Positions 10,101-19,324 of a stretch of 64,000 bases of DNA are shown piece after piece; the stretch's first letter is position 1; every line of letters begins with the position of its first letter. The stretch covers positions 270,233 through 334,232 of the forward strand of contig JAFRZW010000016.1 in the NCBI GenBank assembly GCA_017442365.1, read 5' to 3'. Position numbers and translations under genes: made by a program. Origin of the DNA: Rikenellaceae bacterium. GTDB lineage: Bacteria; Bacteroidota; Bacteroidia; Bacteroidales; Rikenellaceae. The notes under the pieces were generated by a model, which saw only the letters and a program-made list of their open reading frames with translations, had not been told where the DNA came from and did not search any database.

Positions 10101-10874
10101 ACCATTGAAGGGCTCGACGGTTGTGGGGAAGTTATGGGTCTCGGCTTTGATCGAAATAACGCTCTCGAAATCCTTAACCGTAAAGTAATCAGGTACATCG
10201 TGGCGTTCGGGCGAGAACTGCTCAACAACCGGTCCCTGCAAGAATGCGCAGTTGTCCTTGTAAGCCGACGTAACGCGGTTGGGGTTGGTCTTGGTCGTGT
10301 GCTTGATCATATTGAACAGCGACGAAGGCTTCTCCTCGCCATCGATCACGAACGTACCGCCGAAGATCTTATGACGGCAGTGCTCCGAATTGACCTGCGA
10401 GAAACCGAACACCTCGCTATCGGTCAGCGGGCGTCCCATCTTCTGGCTCACCTCTTTGAGGTATGCAATCTCCTCCTCGCTCAGGGCCAGACCCTCAGCC
10501 TTGTTGTAGCTCTCGATGTCGTCGATATATACGATCTTTTCGGGCTCTTTGTTGATTACGTAGATCGACTGATCCAGAGCCTCGTAGCGACGATTCAGCA
10601 TTGGATCGAATGGGGTATTTTCGCCATCGGCAACGAACTCCTCGATACGACGAATACCTTTCAAACCCATATTTTGGGTAATCTCTACGGCATTTGTACT
10701 CCACGGAGTGATCATTTCGCGGCGCGGACCGACAAATTTACCATCGATACGATCGCTACCAACGAGCTTTGCGCCCGAGAAAAGCCATTCTAACTTTTCG
10801 ATTGCCGATTGATCGAACTCTACGCAACTATCCACAGCGTAGATCTTGTCATCTTGTGCAAAAAACAGAACCAT
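7191..10874 (-). CDS. purL: Phosphoribosylformylglycinamidine synthase, large single-chain form
   Basis: Purine synthesis step that turns FGAR plus glutamine into FGAM with ATP. At 1227 residues it is the fused type, with the synthetase (PurL) and a C-terminal class I glutamine amidotransferase (PurQ) in one chain. Visible marks are the FSQVNSEHCRHK segment near residue 160, the AETHNFPT and GTGGEIRD motifs, and the amidotransferase nucleophile region LGVCNGCQ near the C-terminus. The length is slightly below the 1290 or so of proteobacterial enzymes, as usual in Bacteroidetes. It is flanked by aroK (21-base gap) and murI in the same run. Confidence 0.97.
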   Translation of the reverse strand: MVLFFAQDDKIYAVDSCVEFDQSAIEKLEWLFSGAKLVGSDRIDGKFVGPRREMITPWSTNAVEITQNMGLKGIRRIEEFVADGENTPFDPMLNRRYEALDQSIYVINKEPEKIVYIDDIESYNKAEGLALSEEEIAYLKEVSQKMGRPLTDSEVFGFSQVNSEHCRHKIFGGTFVIDGEEKPSSLFNMIKHTTKTNPNRVTSAYKDNCAFLQGPVVEQFSPERHDVPDYFTVKDFESVISIKAETHNFPTTVEPFNGAATGTGGEIRDRIAGGKGAFPVAGTAVYMTAYPRLDDSHTWEAQMPPRKWLYQTPADILIKASNGASDFGNKFGQPLICGSLLTFEHGEQGKEYGYDKVIMQAGGIGYGRKVDSLKDEPTTGNKVVLLGGDNYRIGMGGGAVSSVATGEYQSDIELNAIQRSNPEMQKRAYNAIRAVSEEDNNPIISIHDHGAGGHLNCLSELVETTGGRIDIDQLPIGDPTLSHREIIGNESQERMGLVIDAKYIDHLKRIADRERAPMYTIGETTGDMQFTFVDNRTGEKPIDWQLEYMFGKAPRTIMRDKKIASNFDEVKYSTTNIIKYIEQVLQIEGVACKDWLTNKVDRSVTGKIAVQQTAGEVQVPLNDYAAVAIDYQGKAGIATALGHAPVAAMIDSKAGSRLAIGEALTNIALAPLSYGLKGVSLSANWMWPCRNEGEDARLYDAVEAASNMAVELGINIPTGKDSLSMTQKYKDGKAVIAPGTVIITSAAEVSDVKQCVRAALKHSKSSLIYVDMSRSEFDLGGSAFAQTVGKVGDKAPDIASAGYFAAAFEGVQKLVREGKVMAGHDVSGGGLITALLEMTFADNSTGATVNLDVLGEQDLIRVLFSEKPAMVLQVADAKAVIDELTAAGVDAYELGEVNLDRQFVVKACGVEFELLQNHLRDLWYKTSYLLDCRQSGEKKAAERYANYAQQPLQFQFPEGFEGSYSSLGIDPKRRERTGVKAAIIREKGTNGEREMAYSLFLAGFDVKDVTMTDLVSGRETLEDVNMIVFCGGFSNSDVLGSAKGWAGAFLYNEAAKRALDNFYAREDTLSLGVCNGCQLMIELGLITPEDAVKPRMLHNDSHKFESSFVGLDVEQSNAVMFSSLVGSKLGIWVAHGEGKFSLPMDEKHYNIALKYSYAEYPANPNGSDYAVAGVASADGRHVAMMPHLERAIKPWNWAYYPEQREDEVTPWIEAFVNARKWIEDKLK

Positions 10875-10895
10875 AACTCTTTATTGTATTTTGTT

Positions 10896-11417
10896 TTACT
10901 TATTATATCTCATAAAATTGTAAAGGTGTTCAACGATATAGTCGTCGCTACGTCCTGCGCAGTCGATCACGATCGAGGCGCGTTGGTAGTAGGTTTCGCG
11001 TTCTGCGAGCGAGCGACTGACAAACTCCGCAACCTCCTCGTCGGTTTTACCTGCAATGAGTGGTCGTTTCTCCTTGTGGCGGCACAATCGCGTAACGAGA
11101 ATTTCGGGTGGCAATTTGAGGTAAATTGTTGAGCCAAACGAATTTAACAACTCCAAGTTGCCCTCGCGACACGGAGCACCACCGCCCGTGGCTATAATGC
11201 GATCGCCCTCCATCGAGCCGAGCTTTGTGATCATATCGCGTTCGCGCTGACGAAAAGCCTCCTCGCCTTCGGTAGCAAATATTTGTGGTATGGTCATCTC
11301 GGCCTCAGCCTCGATCGCCTTGTCCATATCGACGAAATCGACCGCTAATCGGCGCGCCAATCGACGCCCGAGCGAGCTCTTGCCACAACCCATATATCCG
11401 ATCAGAAACAACTTCAT
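10896..11417 (-). CDS. aroK: Shikimate kinase
   Basis: Phosphorylates shikimate in the route to chorismate and aromatic amino acids, cytoplasmic, 173 residues. The P-loop GYMGCGKS covers residues 7-14. Other family marks are the DMD segment (near 31-33) and the GGGAPCR shikimate-binding loop. It sits 13 bases downstream of parC and 21 bases upstream of purL, so it is embedded in a run of unrelated housekeeping genes rather than an aro operon. Confidence 0.95.
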   Translation of the reverse strand: MKLFLIGYMGCGKSSLGRRLARRLAVDFVDMDKAIEAEAEMTIPQIFATEGEEAFRQRERDMITKLGSMEGDRIIATGGGAPCREGNLELLNSFGSTIYLKLPPEILVTRLCRHKEKRPLIAGKTDEEVAEFVSRSLAERETYYQRASIVIDCAGRSDDYIVEHLYNFMRYNK

Positions 11418-11430
11418 TGCCTCGAATGTT

Positions 11431-14118
11431 TTAGAACAAATTCAACTGCTCACCACTGCCGTCCATCTCCTCGTCGGGAGCATTGCGAATGATCTCGAAA
11501 TCGACATCGTCGCTGGCCGCAGGCACCTCAGCAGCTACGGGCTGAGGTGTGGGCTGCTCATCTTCGGGTACCTCCTCGGGCTCAACAAATGTCAGCGTAT
11601 CAACGTCATAGGTCGATAATCGCTTACCCTTTGCGCGATGGCTCTTGATACCGATAAAGTCGGCAACCGTAATCGTGTCGGCGGGACGCGATGCCTGTGC
11701 GCCCTTGTAAGTGATCTCCAAGCGAGGACGCTCGTCAGTCGAGATAGCGATGAGTTGCATCGAGCCCTCCTCGTCGAGGAAGTACTGCGTCTTGTCGCCT
11801 GCCTCTGCGTTGAAGCGTTTGAGGTAGAAGTAACCGGCCACCTTGTCGAAATAGACCACCGAGTAGGTACGAGCCGAATCGAACTTCTCGACGCGGATCA
11901 TATCTTCGGGGAAGTGGTGTCCGAGATCGTAGCCCGTCGTGTAGTATAAGTTCTTGGCCGTAAATACGATAATGCGATCATCGCCGCTGAACTCTCCGAG
12001 CAATCGACCACGTCCGTCGGCATTGAGTCGCATAATATCCTCATCGAAATAGATATTCTGTCCGCCGAGGGTCGATGTGCCTCGCTCCTTCATCACGATC
12101 TTGTGAATGCCGTAGCGCGAGAACAGATTACCCTGACTTTGGCGACCCTTGATTGCGAGAGTTGAGAAGTCGAGATCGACAATTGCGCGCTTCAATCGCG
12201 GACGCGGCTTGAAATAGACCTTCAAAACCTCCGCCTCGCCATTGGGATTAACCGTCATATAGATCACCTCGCTCTTGGGCGTACCCTTTGTGATGTCATA
12301 GATCTTATCGCGCGTAACGCCCTTAATCGCACAGCGTTTCATCATAATTGCGCCGCCCTTACCGTCGCGGTACAAGATGTTGTAGATCGTGCGCTCGTCG
12401 TTGCGCTTGAATATACCTATATAATATATGTTCTTATCGAAGAAATCCTTGTCCTGAATCTTGGTAACCTTATAGCGACCATCTTTGGTCATAACGAGTA
12501 CCTCGTCCAGATCCGAGCAGTCGCATACGAACTCATCTTTGCGCATCGAGTTGCCGATACCGAAGAATCCCTCGGCGCGATTGACATAGAGTTTGGCATT
12601 TGCCACAACCACCTTCGCAGCCTCGATCGAGTCGAACTCGCGCAACTCGCTTCGACGGTCGCGTCCCTTGCCATACTTCTCCTTGATACGGGTGTAGTAG
12701 GCAACGGCATACTCGACCAGATGTTTCAGGTCGTGCTTAACCTTGCGAATATCCTCCTCGATACCGCGAATCAGCTCGTCGGCCTTCGTTGAGTCGTATT
12801 TCGAAATGCGAATGAACTGCAACTGAGTCAGTTTCACTACGTCGTCGTGTGTAACCTCGCGCTGCAACAACTTCTTGAAGGGCTCCAACCCTCTATCGAC
12901 AGCCTCGTATGCCTCCTCGCGCGAGCGACAACCTTCGATCAACTGATAGAGTTTGTTCTCGATAAATATCTTTTCGAGCGAGGTCGAGTGCCATTGAGCA
13001 TTCAACTCGTCGAGTTTAATCTCCAACTCCTGTTTCAGCAACGACTTGGTGTGCTCGGCCGAGCGGCGCAAAATCTCGCTAACGCCCAAGAAATGAGGTT
13101 TATCCTCATAGATTACACACGAGTTGGGCGAAATCGATACCTCGCAATCGGTGAATGCGTACAGTGCGTCGATCGTCTTGTCGGTCGACTCGTCGGGTGC
13201 CACGTGAACGATGATCTCAACCTTCTGCGCGGTGTTGTCCTCCACCTTGCGAATCTTGATCTTGCCCTTTTCGTTGGCCTTCACGATCGACTCCTTGATA
13301 CTCTCGGTCGTAGTCGTGAATGGGATCTCGGTGATAGCCAGCGTGCGCTTGTCGATCTTCGAAATGCGAGCGCGAATCTTCACCGCACCGCCACGCAGAC
13401 CGTCATTATAACGCGAGCAATCGACCAGACCACCCGTTGGGAAGTCGGGCAGCAGCGTAAAATCCTCGCCTTGCAGGTGCGCCACGCAAGCGTCGATCAA
13501 CTCGTTGAAGTTGTGGGGCAGAATCTTCGATGCCAAACCTACGGCGATACCCTCGACACCCTGCGCCAACAACAGCGGGAACTTAACAGGCAGAGTTACA
13601 GGCTCTTGATTACGACCGTCATACGACGCCATCCACTCCGTAGTCTTCGGGTTAAAGACTACGTCGAGTGCAAATTTCGACAATCGAGCCTCGATATAAC
13701 GCGGAGCAGCCGCAGCGTCGCCCGTCAGAATGTTACCCCAGTTACCCTGGCAGTCGATCAGCAGATCTTTCTGACCAAGCTGCACCAGCGCGTCGCCAAT
13801 CGAGGCGTCGCCGTGGGGGTGGAACTGCATCGTATGACCGACGATGTTTGCTACCTTGTTGTAGCGACCGTCGTCCATACGCTTCATCGAGTGCAGAATA
13901 CGTCGCTGCACAGGCTTCAAACCGTCCTCGACGTGGGGCACAGCGCGCTCCAAGATTACGTACGAGGCGTAATCCAGAAACCAATTCTTATACATTCCCG
14001 TGAGTTTGCGCGTGCCGCTTGCGTCCTCCATCAGCTTACCGAACTTACCGCTCGTGCGCTGCGAAGTCTGCTCTTCGGTTGCGTTCAACTCTTCGGTTAT
14101 AATGTTATTTTCGTCCAT
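11431..14118 (-). CDS. parC: DNA topoisomerase IV subunit A
   Basis: Cleaves and rejoins DNA to unlink daughter chromosomes, 895 residues. The breakage-reunion domain carries HPHGDAS (100-106) and the catalytic Tyr141 in the PRYIEARLS motif. A beta-pinwheel C-terminal domain and an acidic tail follow. It is assigned to ParC rather than GyrA because it lies directly downstream of a ParE-type subunit (37-base gap) and its C-terminal half does not show an obvious GyrA box. Clustering with parE is the normal arrangement. Confidence 0.9.
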   Translation of the reverse strand: MDENNIITEELNATEEQTSQRTSGKFGKLMEDASGTRKLTGMYKNWFLDYASYVILERAVPHVEDGLKPVQRRILHSMKRMDDGRYNKVANIVGHTMQFHPHGDASIGDALVQLGQKDLLIDCQGNWGNILTGDAAAAPRYIEARLSKFALDVVFNPKTTEWMASYDGRNQEPVTLPVKFPLLLAQGVEGIAVGLASKILPHNFNELIDACVAHLQGEDFTLLPDFPTGGLVDCSRYNDGLRGGAVKIRARISKIDKRTLAITEIPFTTTTESIKESIVKANEKGKIKIRKVEDNTAQKVEIIVHVAPDESTDKTIDALYAFTDCEVSISPNSCVIYEDKPHFLGVSEILRRSAEHTKSLLKQELEIKLDELNAQWHSTSLEKIFIENKLYQLIEGCRSREEAYEAVDRGLEPFKKLLQREVTHDDVVKLTQLQFIRISKYDSTKADELIRGIEEDIRKVKHDLKHLVEYAVAYYTRIKEKYGKGRDRRSELREFDSIEAAKVVVANAKLYVNRAEGFFGIGNSMRKDEFVCDCSDLDEVLVMTKDGRYKVTKIQDKDFFDKNIYYIGIFKRNDERTIYNILYRDGKGGAIMMKRCAIKGVTRDKIYDITKGTPKSEVIYMTVNPNGEAEVLKVYFKPRPRLKRAIVDLDFSTLAIKGRQSQGNLFSRYGIHKIVMKERGTSTLGGQNIYFDEDIMRLNADGRGRLLGEFSGDDRIIVFTAKNLYYTTGYDLGHHFPEDMIRVEKFDSARTYSVVYFDKVAGYFYLKRFNAEAGDKTQYFLDEEGSMQLIAISTDERPRLEITYKGAQASRPADTITVADFIGIKSHRAKGKRLSTYDVDTLTFVEPEEVPEDEQPTPQPVAAEVPAASDDVDFEIIRNAPDEEMDGSGEQLNLF

Positions 14119-14155
14119 TTATCTTTGTTGTTTTCTCTTTTTCAAATCAAAAAGT

Positions 14156-16045
14156 TTAGACCGCCTCTGCCTCTGCCGAGTTGTACTTGTCCATATTTTC
14201 GATCAAATCCTCCTCGATACGCAGGTTGTCGATGATAAAGTTCTGACGATCGAAAGTGTTCTTACCCATATAGAACTCTAACATATCGTGAATCGGGTCA
14301 TCTTTGGTCAGTCGCACCTTGTCCAGACGCATCTTCTCGCCAATAAACTCACCGAACTCCTCGGGTGAAATCTCGCCCAAACCTTTGAATCGGGTGATCT
14401 CGGCTGTCGCTCCGCACTTGATTATTGCACGCTGTTTCTCCTCCTCGCTGTAACAGTAGTGTGTTTCCTTCTTGTTACGCACTCGGAACAGCGGGGTCTG
14501 CAATACGTACAAGTGGCCTTGACGAATCACATCGGGGAAGAATTGCAGGAAGAAGGTCATCATCAGCAGTCGAATGTGCATACCATCGACATCGGCATCG
14601 GTTGCGATGATCACCTTGTTGTAACGCAGATTGTCCATATCCTCCTCGATGTTCAGCGCAGCCTGCAACAGATTGAATTCCTCGTTGTCATAGACCACCT
14701 TCTTGGTCAGTCCGAAGCAGTTTAGCGGTTTGCCTCGCAACGAGAAAACTGCCTGTGTCTGCACATTGCGGCTCTTGGTGATCGAACCCGATGCCGAGTT
14801 ACCCTCCGTGATGAAGATCATCGACTCCTCGGCACGATCGTTCTTGTCGCAGAGATGAATCTTGCAGTCGCGCAACTTCTTGTTGTTGAGCGATACCTTT
14901 TTGGCAATCTCGCGAGCCTTCTTCTGTACGCCCGAGATAGCCTTGCGCTCCTTCTCGTTTTCGAGAATCTTCTTGTTCAGCACACCGGCCGTATCGGGGT
15001 GCTTATGCAGATAGTTGTCTAACTCCTGTTTGAGGAAGTCGATCACATACTGACGCACCGTAGGACCTTCGGGCTCCATATCTTTCGACACCAATCGTGT
15101 CTTGGTCTGCGAGTCAAACCCAGGCTCTTCGACATTGACGCTAATGGCTGCCACAATTGAGGTGCGCACGTCCGACGGATCGTAATCCTTCTTGTAGAAC
15201 TCCTTAACGACCTTCGCAACCGCCTCGCGCAGAGCTGCTTGGTGCGTACCGCCACGGAACGTGTTCTGACTATTTACGAACGAGTAGTAGGTTTCGCCGT
15301 AGCTTGTGCCGTGCGTAATCGCCACCTCGATATCCTTACCTTTGAGGTGAATGATGGGGTAGAGTGGCTCCTCGCCCGACATATTCTCGGTCAGCAGATC
15401 CAACAGACCATTCTTTGAGTGATACGACGTGCCGTTGAACTTGATCGTAAGACCCTGATTCAGATATGTATAGTTGCGCAGACGCTGCTCGATGTACTCC
15501 ATATTGTACTCATATACGCCGAATACGTCCTCATCAACCACGTAGCTGATCATCGTACCGTTCTTCTCCTCCACGCCACTTTCACGACGGTCGCTCAGCT
15601 CCAAGCCTGTTTGGTAGCTCACCGTGCGAGCCTCGCCATCGCGGACACTTCGAGCCGTAAATTCGCTCGACATCATATTCACCGCCTTGACACCGACGCC
15701 ATTCAGGCCCACTGTCTTTTTGAACGCCCCCGAGCCATACTTACCGCTGGTGTTGATCTTCGACACAGCATTTGCCAAACTATCGAGCGGAATACCTCGA
15801 CCATAGTCGCGCACCGTAACGCGCTTGTTCTCGTCGATCGTGATCTCGATGACCTTACCCGCACCCATAATAAACTCGTCGATCGAGTTATCGACCACCT
15901 CTTTGAGTAGGGTATAGATACCGTCGTCGGGTTGCGAACCGTCGCCTAAGTTGCCGATCCACATACCCGGACGCAGACGCATCTGGTCGCGTGTGCTGAG
16001 GGTTTTAATATCGGAATCGCTGTATTGTACTGTTGTTTCAGCCAT
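14156..16045 (-). CDS. parE: DNA topoisomerase IV subunit B
   Basis: ATPase subunit of topoisomerase IV, 629 residues. The GHKL ATP-binding motif [10 protein letters not shown] is near residue 50, and the Gly-rich ATP lid is visible as [11 protein letters not shown] near 115. The TOPRIM domain shows EGNSASGS and the metal-binding [10 protein letters not shown]. Length and spacing fit the short ParE/GyrB type. It is followed by parC and preceded by plsC with a 19-base gap, in the same direction. Confidence 0.93.
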   Translation of the reverse strand: MAETTVQYSDSDIKTLSTRDQMRLRPGMWIGNLGDGSQPDDGIYTLLKEVVDNSIDEFIMGAGKVIEITIDENKRVTVRDYGRGIPLDSLANAVSKINTSGKYGSGAFKKTVGLNGVGVKAVNMMSSEFTARSVRDGEARTVSYQTGLELSDRRESGVEEKNGTMISYVVDEDVFGVYEYNMEYIEQRLRNYTYLNQGLTIKFNGTSYHSKNGLLDLLTENMSGEEPLYPIIHLKGKDIEVAITHGTSYGETYYSFVNSQNTFRGGTHQAALREAVAKVVKEFYKKDYDPSDVRTSIVAAISVNVEEPGFDSQTKTRLVSKDMEPEGPTVRQYVIDFLKQELDNYLHKHPDTAGVLNKKILENEKERKAISGVQKKAREIAKKVSLNNKKLRDCKIHLCDKNDRAEESMIFITEGNSASGSITKSRNVQTQAVFSLRGKPLNCFGLTKKVVYDNEEFNLLQAALNIEEDMDNLRYNKVIIATDADVDGMHIRLLMMTFFLQFFPDVIRQGHLYVLQTPLFRVRNKKETHYCYSEEEKQRAIIKCGATAEITRFKGLGEISPEEFGEFIGEKMRLDKVRLTKDDPIHDMLEFYMGKNTFDRQNFIIDNLRIEEDLIENMDKYNSAEAEAV

Positions 16046-16064
16046 TATTGTTGTTCTCCTGTTT

Positions 16065-16790
16065 TTAGTCGTTCATATTTTTGAGCATCTCCTTTGCCTC
16101 CACCATCTTCTCGCGTACCATATCGCTCAGTTCGCGCAACTCGGTCGCAGCCACCACCTCGGCTGGAATCGGATCGAGCACTTCGAGGCGGAAGGTGTGT
16201 CGCCACGGCAGACGCCAGCCGTTAGCAAACAACGTATCCGAGCCGTGCATTACAACGGGCAGAATAGGCACTCCTGCCTCCTTTGCCAGAGTGAATGCAC
16301 CCGACTTGAAACGGTGAATCTCGCCATCTTTCGAGCGCGTACCCTCGGGGAAGATTGCCACCGATGCACCGCGACCGATCCACTTCTTGCCATCTTCGAT
16401 CACCTTCGACATTGCGCCCGATGACGAACGGTCGATACAGATGTCGCCGTGCAGCGTAAGCATCTGACCGAAGAACGGAATGCGGAACACCTCGCGCTTC
16501 GATACCCAACGGAAGTTGAGCGGAATGAGGTATCCCAGCGGAATATCGACCATACTCGTATGGTTGATCGTGATCACGTACGGCTGTTTGCGGTCGATCT
16601 TTTCTGTGCCACGCACGATTTTGCGCCACTTGGGCCAAGCGAAGAAGATTCGCGTCAGCACTCGCGAGAGTTCGTGAATGCAACGACGTGCGGGATCGAA
16701 CGGTCGCAGCACTACCACCATAATTGCCGATAGAATCAGCACTATGGTACACGCGATGCCCAAAACGATGTAATGAATTATTGCTAACAT
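16065..16790 (-). CDS. plsC: 1-acyl-sn-glycerol-3-phosphate acyltransferase
   Basis: Membrane enzyme that acylates lysophosphatidate to phosphatidate, 241 residues. An N-terminal membrane helix (about 5-28) precedes the acyltransferase motifs: NHTSMVD with the catalytic His77 and Asp82, and FPEGTRS at about 147-153. It is the first gene of the eight-gene minus-strand run ending at lolA. Its upstream region is shared with the divergent fabD. No clean -7 element for plsC was found there. Confidence 0.93.
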   Translation of the reverse strand: MLAIIHYIVLGIACTIVLILSAIMVVVLRPFDPARRCIHELSRVLTRIFFAWPKWRKIVRGTEKIDRKQPYVITINHTSMVDIPLGYLIPLNFRWVSKREVFRIPFFGQMLTLHGDICIDRSSSGAMSKVIEDGKKWIGRGASVAIFPEGTRSKDGEIHRFKSGAFTLAKEAGVPILPVVMHGSDTLFANGWRLPWRHTFRLEVLDPIPAEVVAATELRELSDMVREKMVEAKEMLKNMND

Positions 16791-16911
16791 AGTCTTTCTA
16801 AATGAGTTTAGGGTGCGAAATGGGGTTAGAACACAATACGCACCGTATTTAATCCTGCAATTTTAGCAAAATTTTGTCTGATTTCCGCCATTTATATAAG
16901 GTAAGTTATCA

Positions 16912-16928
16912 ACATTTAATCAAAATGT
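16912..16928. promoter_or_regulatory. Dyad ACATTT-5-AAATGT upstream of fabD
   Basis: A 6-base inverted repeat (16912-16917 and 16923-16928) with a 5-base centre, ending about where the -33 element of the fabD promoter should be. It could be an operator in the plsC/fabD divergent region, but no binding protein can be named. Confidence 0.3.
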
Positions 16929-16951
16929 GCAGTTTTTTGGTGCGGAATCAC

Positions 16952-16959
16952 TACCTTTG
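16952..16959 (+). promoter_or_regulatory. Promoter -7 element for fabD
   Basis: TACCTTTG matches the Bacteroidetes -7 consensus exactly, 75 bases before the fabD ATG. No TTTG is found at the expected -33 distance. Confidence 0.45.
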
Positions 16960-17033
16960 CGCCGTCGTAAGATAGGGAGAAGAGAGTACAAATGAGACTT
17001 GCGACATAGTAGAACATATTAAAATTTGAAGCT

Positions 17034-17918
17034 ATGAAAGCATTTGTATTCCCCGGCCAGGGTTCGCAATTCTCTGGTATGGGTAAAGATCTTTATGAGA
17101 ATGTCCCTGTGGCAAAGGAACTTTTCGAGAAGGCTAATGAAATTCTCGGTTTCCGCATTACCGACATTATGTTCTCAGGTACGGACGAAGAGTTGAAGCA
17201 GACCTTCGTAACCCAGCCCGCAGTTTTTCTTCACTCGGTGATTATGGCCAAGGCTCTCGGTGAGGAGTTCAAGCCCGATATGGTTGCTGGTCATTCGCTC
17301 GGCGAGTTTAGTGCATTGGTTGCTGCCGGTGCGTTGGATTTCGAGGACGGTCTGCGTCTGGTGGCAAAGCGTGCCGCAGCAATGCAGAAGGCGTGCGAGG
17401 CTCAGCCCTCGACAATGGCAGCTGTGCTGGGTCTTGAAGATCAGGTGGTTGAAGATATTTGTGCAAAGATCGACGGCGTGGTTGTTGCAGCCAACTACAA
17501 CTGTCCGGGTCAGTTGGTCATTTCGGGTTCGATCGAGGCTGTCGATGCAGCTTGCGAGCAGTTGAAGGCAGCAGGTGCGCGTCGTGCATTGCGTCTTCCC
17601 GTGGGTGGTGCATTCCACTCGCCGCTGATGGAACCTGCCAAGGTGGAGTTGCAGGCGGCTATCGAGGCTGCTCCGTTCAAAGCGCCCGTATGCCCTGTAT
17701 ATCAGAATGTTGATGCTAAGCCTTATACCGATCCGGAGCAGATCAAGGCCAACCTGATTGCGCAGCTGACAGCTCCCGTGCGTTGGACCTATATCGTTCA
17801 GAATATGTTGGCCGATGGTGCCGATTCGTTTGTTGAGTTGGGCCCCGGAGCAGTGCTTCAAGGTCTGATCAAGAAGGTCAATCGTGAGGCTGACGCAGTG
17901 TCGAAAGCGACGTTGTAG
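17034..17918 (+). CDS. fabD: Malonyl-CoA:ACP transacylase
   Basis: Loads malonyl groups onto acyl carrier protein for fatty acid synthesis, 294 residues. Seen: the GQGSQ loop at 8-12, the nucleophile Ser88 in GHSLG (86-90), and the catalytic His195 in GGAFHSP. The length is normal. The gene stands alone with its own promoter and terminator rather than within a fab cluster. It is divergent from plsC, another lipid gene. Confidence 0.96.
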   Translation: MKAFVFPGQGSQFSGMGKDLYENVPVAKELFEKANEILGFRITDIMFSGTDEELKQTFVTQPAVFLHSVIMAKALGEEFKPDMVAGHSLGEFSALVAAGALDFEDGLRLVAKRAAAMQKACEAQPSTMAAVLGLEDQVVEDICAKIDGVVVAANYNCPGQLVISGSIEAVDAACEQLKAAGARRALRLPVGGAFHSPLMEPAKVELQAAIEAAPFKAPVCPVYQNVDAKPYTDPEQIKANLIAQLTAPVRWTYIVQNMLADGADSFVELGPGAVLQGLIKKVNREADAVSKATL

Positions 17919-17941
17919 TATCGAATCAGGACAAATTCTCG

Positions 17942-17988
17942 AAGCGGATACAAGGGTGTTCTATAAAGCCTTTGTATCCGCTTTTTTT
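17942..17988 (+). terminator. Rho-independent terminator after fabD
   Basis: A stem of about 14 pairs (AAGCGGATACAA with its complement at 17971-17982, one bulge) is followed by seven T residues. It separates fabD from the ROK gene. Confidence 0.85.
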
Positions 17989-18030
17989 GTTCATATCATC
18001 TGATAAATTCAAAAAACTTTTCAAAAGGTG

Positions 18031-18060
18031 TTGCGTTATTGAAAATCTTTATTAATTTTG
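18031..18060 (+). promoter_or_regulatory. Promoter for the ROK regulator gene
   Basis: TTG at 18031-18033, a 19-base spacer and TAATTTTG at 18053-18060 fit the Bacteroidetes pattern. It lies 33 bases before the ATG. Confidence 0.6.
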
Positions 18061-18093
18061 TTTAGTAATTGCGTAAGTAAATAATAAAATTCT

Positions 18094-19320
18094 ATGACAT
18101 CATTAAAGGAATTTTTCAATCAACACGAAGCTGATATAGTGAAGGGCGTTACTCACAAGAATAGCCTCATCAAGCGAAATATCATTGCATATATGGCTCT
18201 GCACGGGCAGTGCACGTTGGCCGAGCTGACCAAGGAACTGCATATCAGTGTGCCCACAATCACCAAGTTGGTGCAGGAGTTGGTGCAGGAGGATATCGTA
18301 ACTGATAATGGCAAGGTCGAAACGGCGGGCGGTCGTCGCCCGAATATCTTCGGTTTGGCCAACTCAGCGATCTATTTCGTAGGCGTCGAGATTGCACGCG
18401 ATTATATGATGTTTGTGCTTACTGATCTGCAAAACAATGTGATACACAAACAATGCGAGGAGAATTTCGAGCTGGTTGATCGTCCTCAGTGCCTTGAACG
18501 TATCTGCTCGTCGATCACCGCGTTTATTGACAATTCGGGCGTTGATCGAGGTAAGATTCTTGGTGTGGGAGTTTGTATTGCGGGTCGTGTCAATCCCGAT
18601 ACGGGTTGCAGTTATAAGTATTTCACGTCGAGCGACCGATCGTTGCGTGAGATTCTTGAAGCGCGCGTGGGAGTGCGTGTTCTGCTCGAAAATGATACTC
18701 GCGCACGTTGCTATGCCGAGTGTGCGCTGACCGATACTCCGAAAAATAATATGGTCTATCTCTTTTTGGGTCGCGGAGTGGCGATTGGCATTGTGATGCA
18801 CGGCGAGTTGTATTATGGCAAGAGTGGCTTTGCGGGCGAGTTTGGTCATACGCCATTTTTCGATAACGAGATCATCTGCTCGTGTGGCAAAAAGGGCTGC
18901 CTCGAAACCGAGGTGTCGGGTATCGCAATTGAGGAAAAGATGGTCGGTATGATCCGTTCGGGTGTCAATTCGATTCTGCGCGAAAAGGTTGATACTGAGG
19001 GAACTGTACATATCGACGATATTATTGATGCGGCTCGTAACGACGACAACCTTTCGATCGAATTGATCGAGGAGGCGGGCGAAAAGATCGGTAAAAGTAT
19101 CGCATTCCTGATCAATATCTTCAATCCCGAAACGGTTGTGATTGGTGGCAATCTGGCGGCTGCGGGCGACTATTTGATGTTGCCTTTGAAGTCGGCGACC
19201 AACAAATATTCGCTCAATCTGGTCTATAAGGATACCAAGTTCCGCGTGTCGCAACTCGACGAAGCGGCCGGTGCGTGGGGTGTGGCAATGTTGATTCGCA
19301 ATAAGATTATCGGTCTGTAA
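18094..19320 (+). CDS. ROK-family transcriptional regulator
   Basis: Predicted sugar-responsive repressor of the NagC/XylR type, 408 residues. An N-terminal winged helix-turn-helix (about 25-80, including LAELTKELHISVPTITKLV) is fused to a ROK ATPase/sugar-kinase fold. The zinc-binding region is intact: GEFGH at 248-252 with His252, then CSCGKKGC with Cys262, Cys264 and Cys269. No sugar operon lies next to it, so its targets are elsewhere. It is followed after 4 bases by a GNAT gene. The sugar effector cannot be told from sequence. Confidence 0.9.
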   Translation: MTSLKEFFNQHEADIVKGVTHKNSLIKRNIIAYMALHGQCTLAELTKELHISVPTITKLVQELVQEDIVTDNGKVETAGGRRPNIFGLANSAIYFVGVEIARDYMMFVLTDLQNNVIHKQCEENFELVDRPQCLERICSSITAFIDNSGVDRGKILGVGVCIAGRVNPDTGCSYKYFTSSDRSLREILEARVGVRVLLENDTRARCYAECALTDTPKNNMVYLFLGRGVAIGIVMHGELYYGKSGFAGEFGHTPFFDNEIICSCGKKGCLETEVSGIAIEEKMVGMIRSGVNSILREKVDTEGTVHIDDIIDAARNDDNLSIELIEEAGEKIGKSIAFLINIFNPETVVIGGNLAAAGDYLMLPLKSATNKYSLNLVYKDTKFRVSQLDEAAGAWGVAMLIRNKIIGL

Positions 19321-19324
19321 TACA

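Noticed and set aside
8946..10793. 615-codon open frame on the plus strand
   Set aside because: It lies antisense within purL, whose family motifs are clear. The frame is open because of codon bias on the other strand, and its translation has no recognisable domain.
12847..14235. 462-codon open frame on the plus strand
   Set aside because: Antisense to parC and the end of parE; no domain, and both real genes are well conserved.
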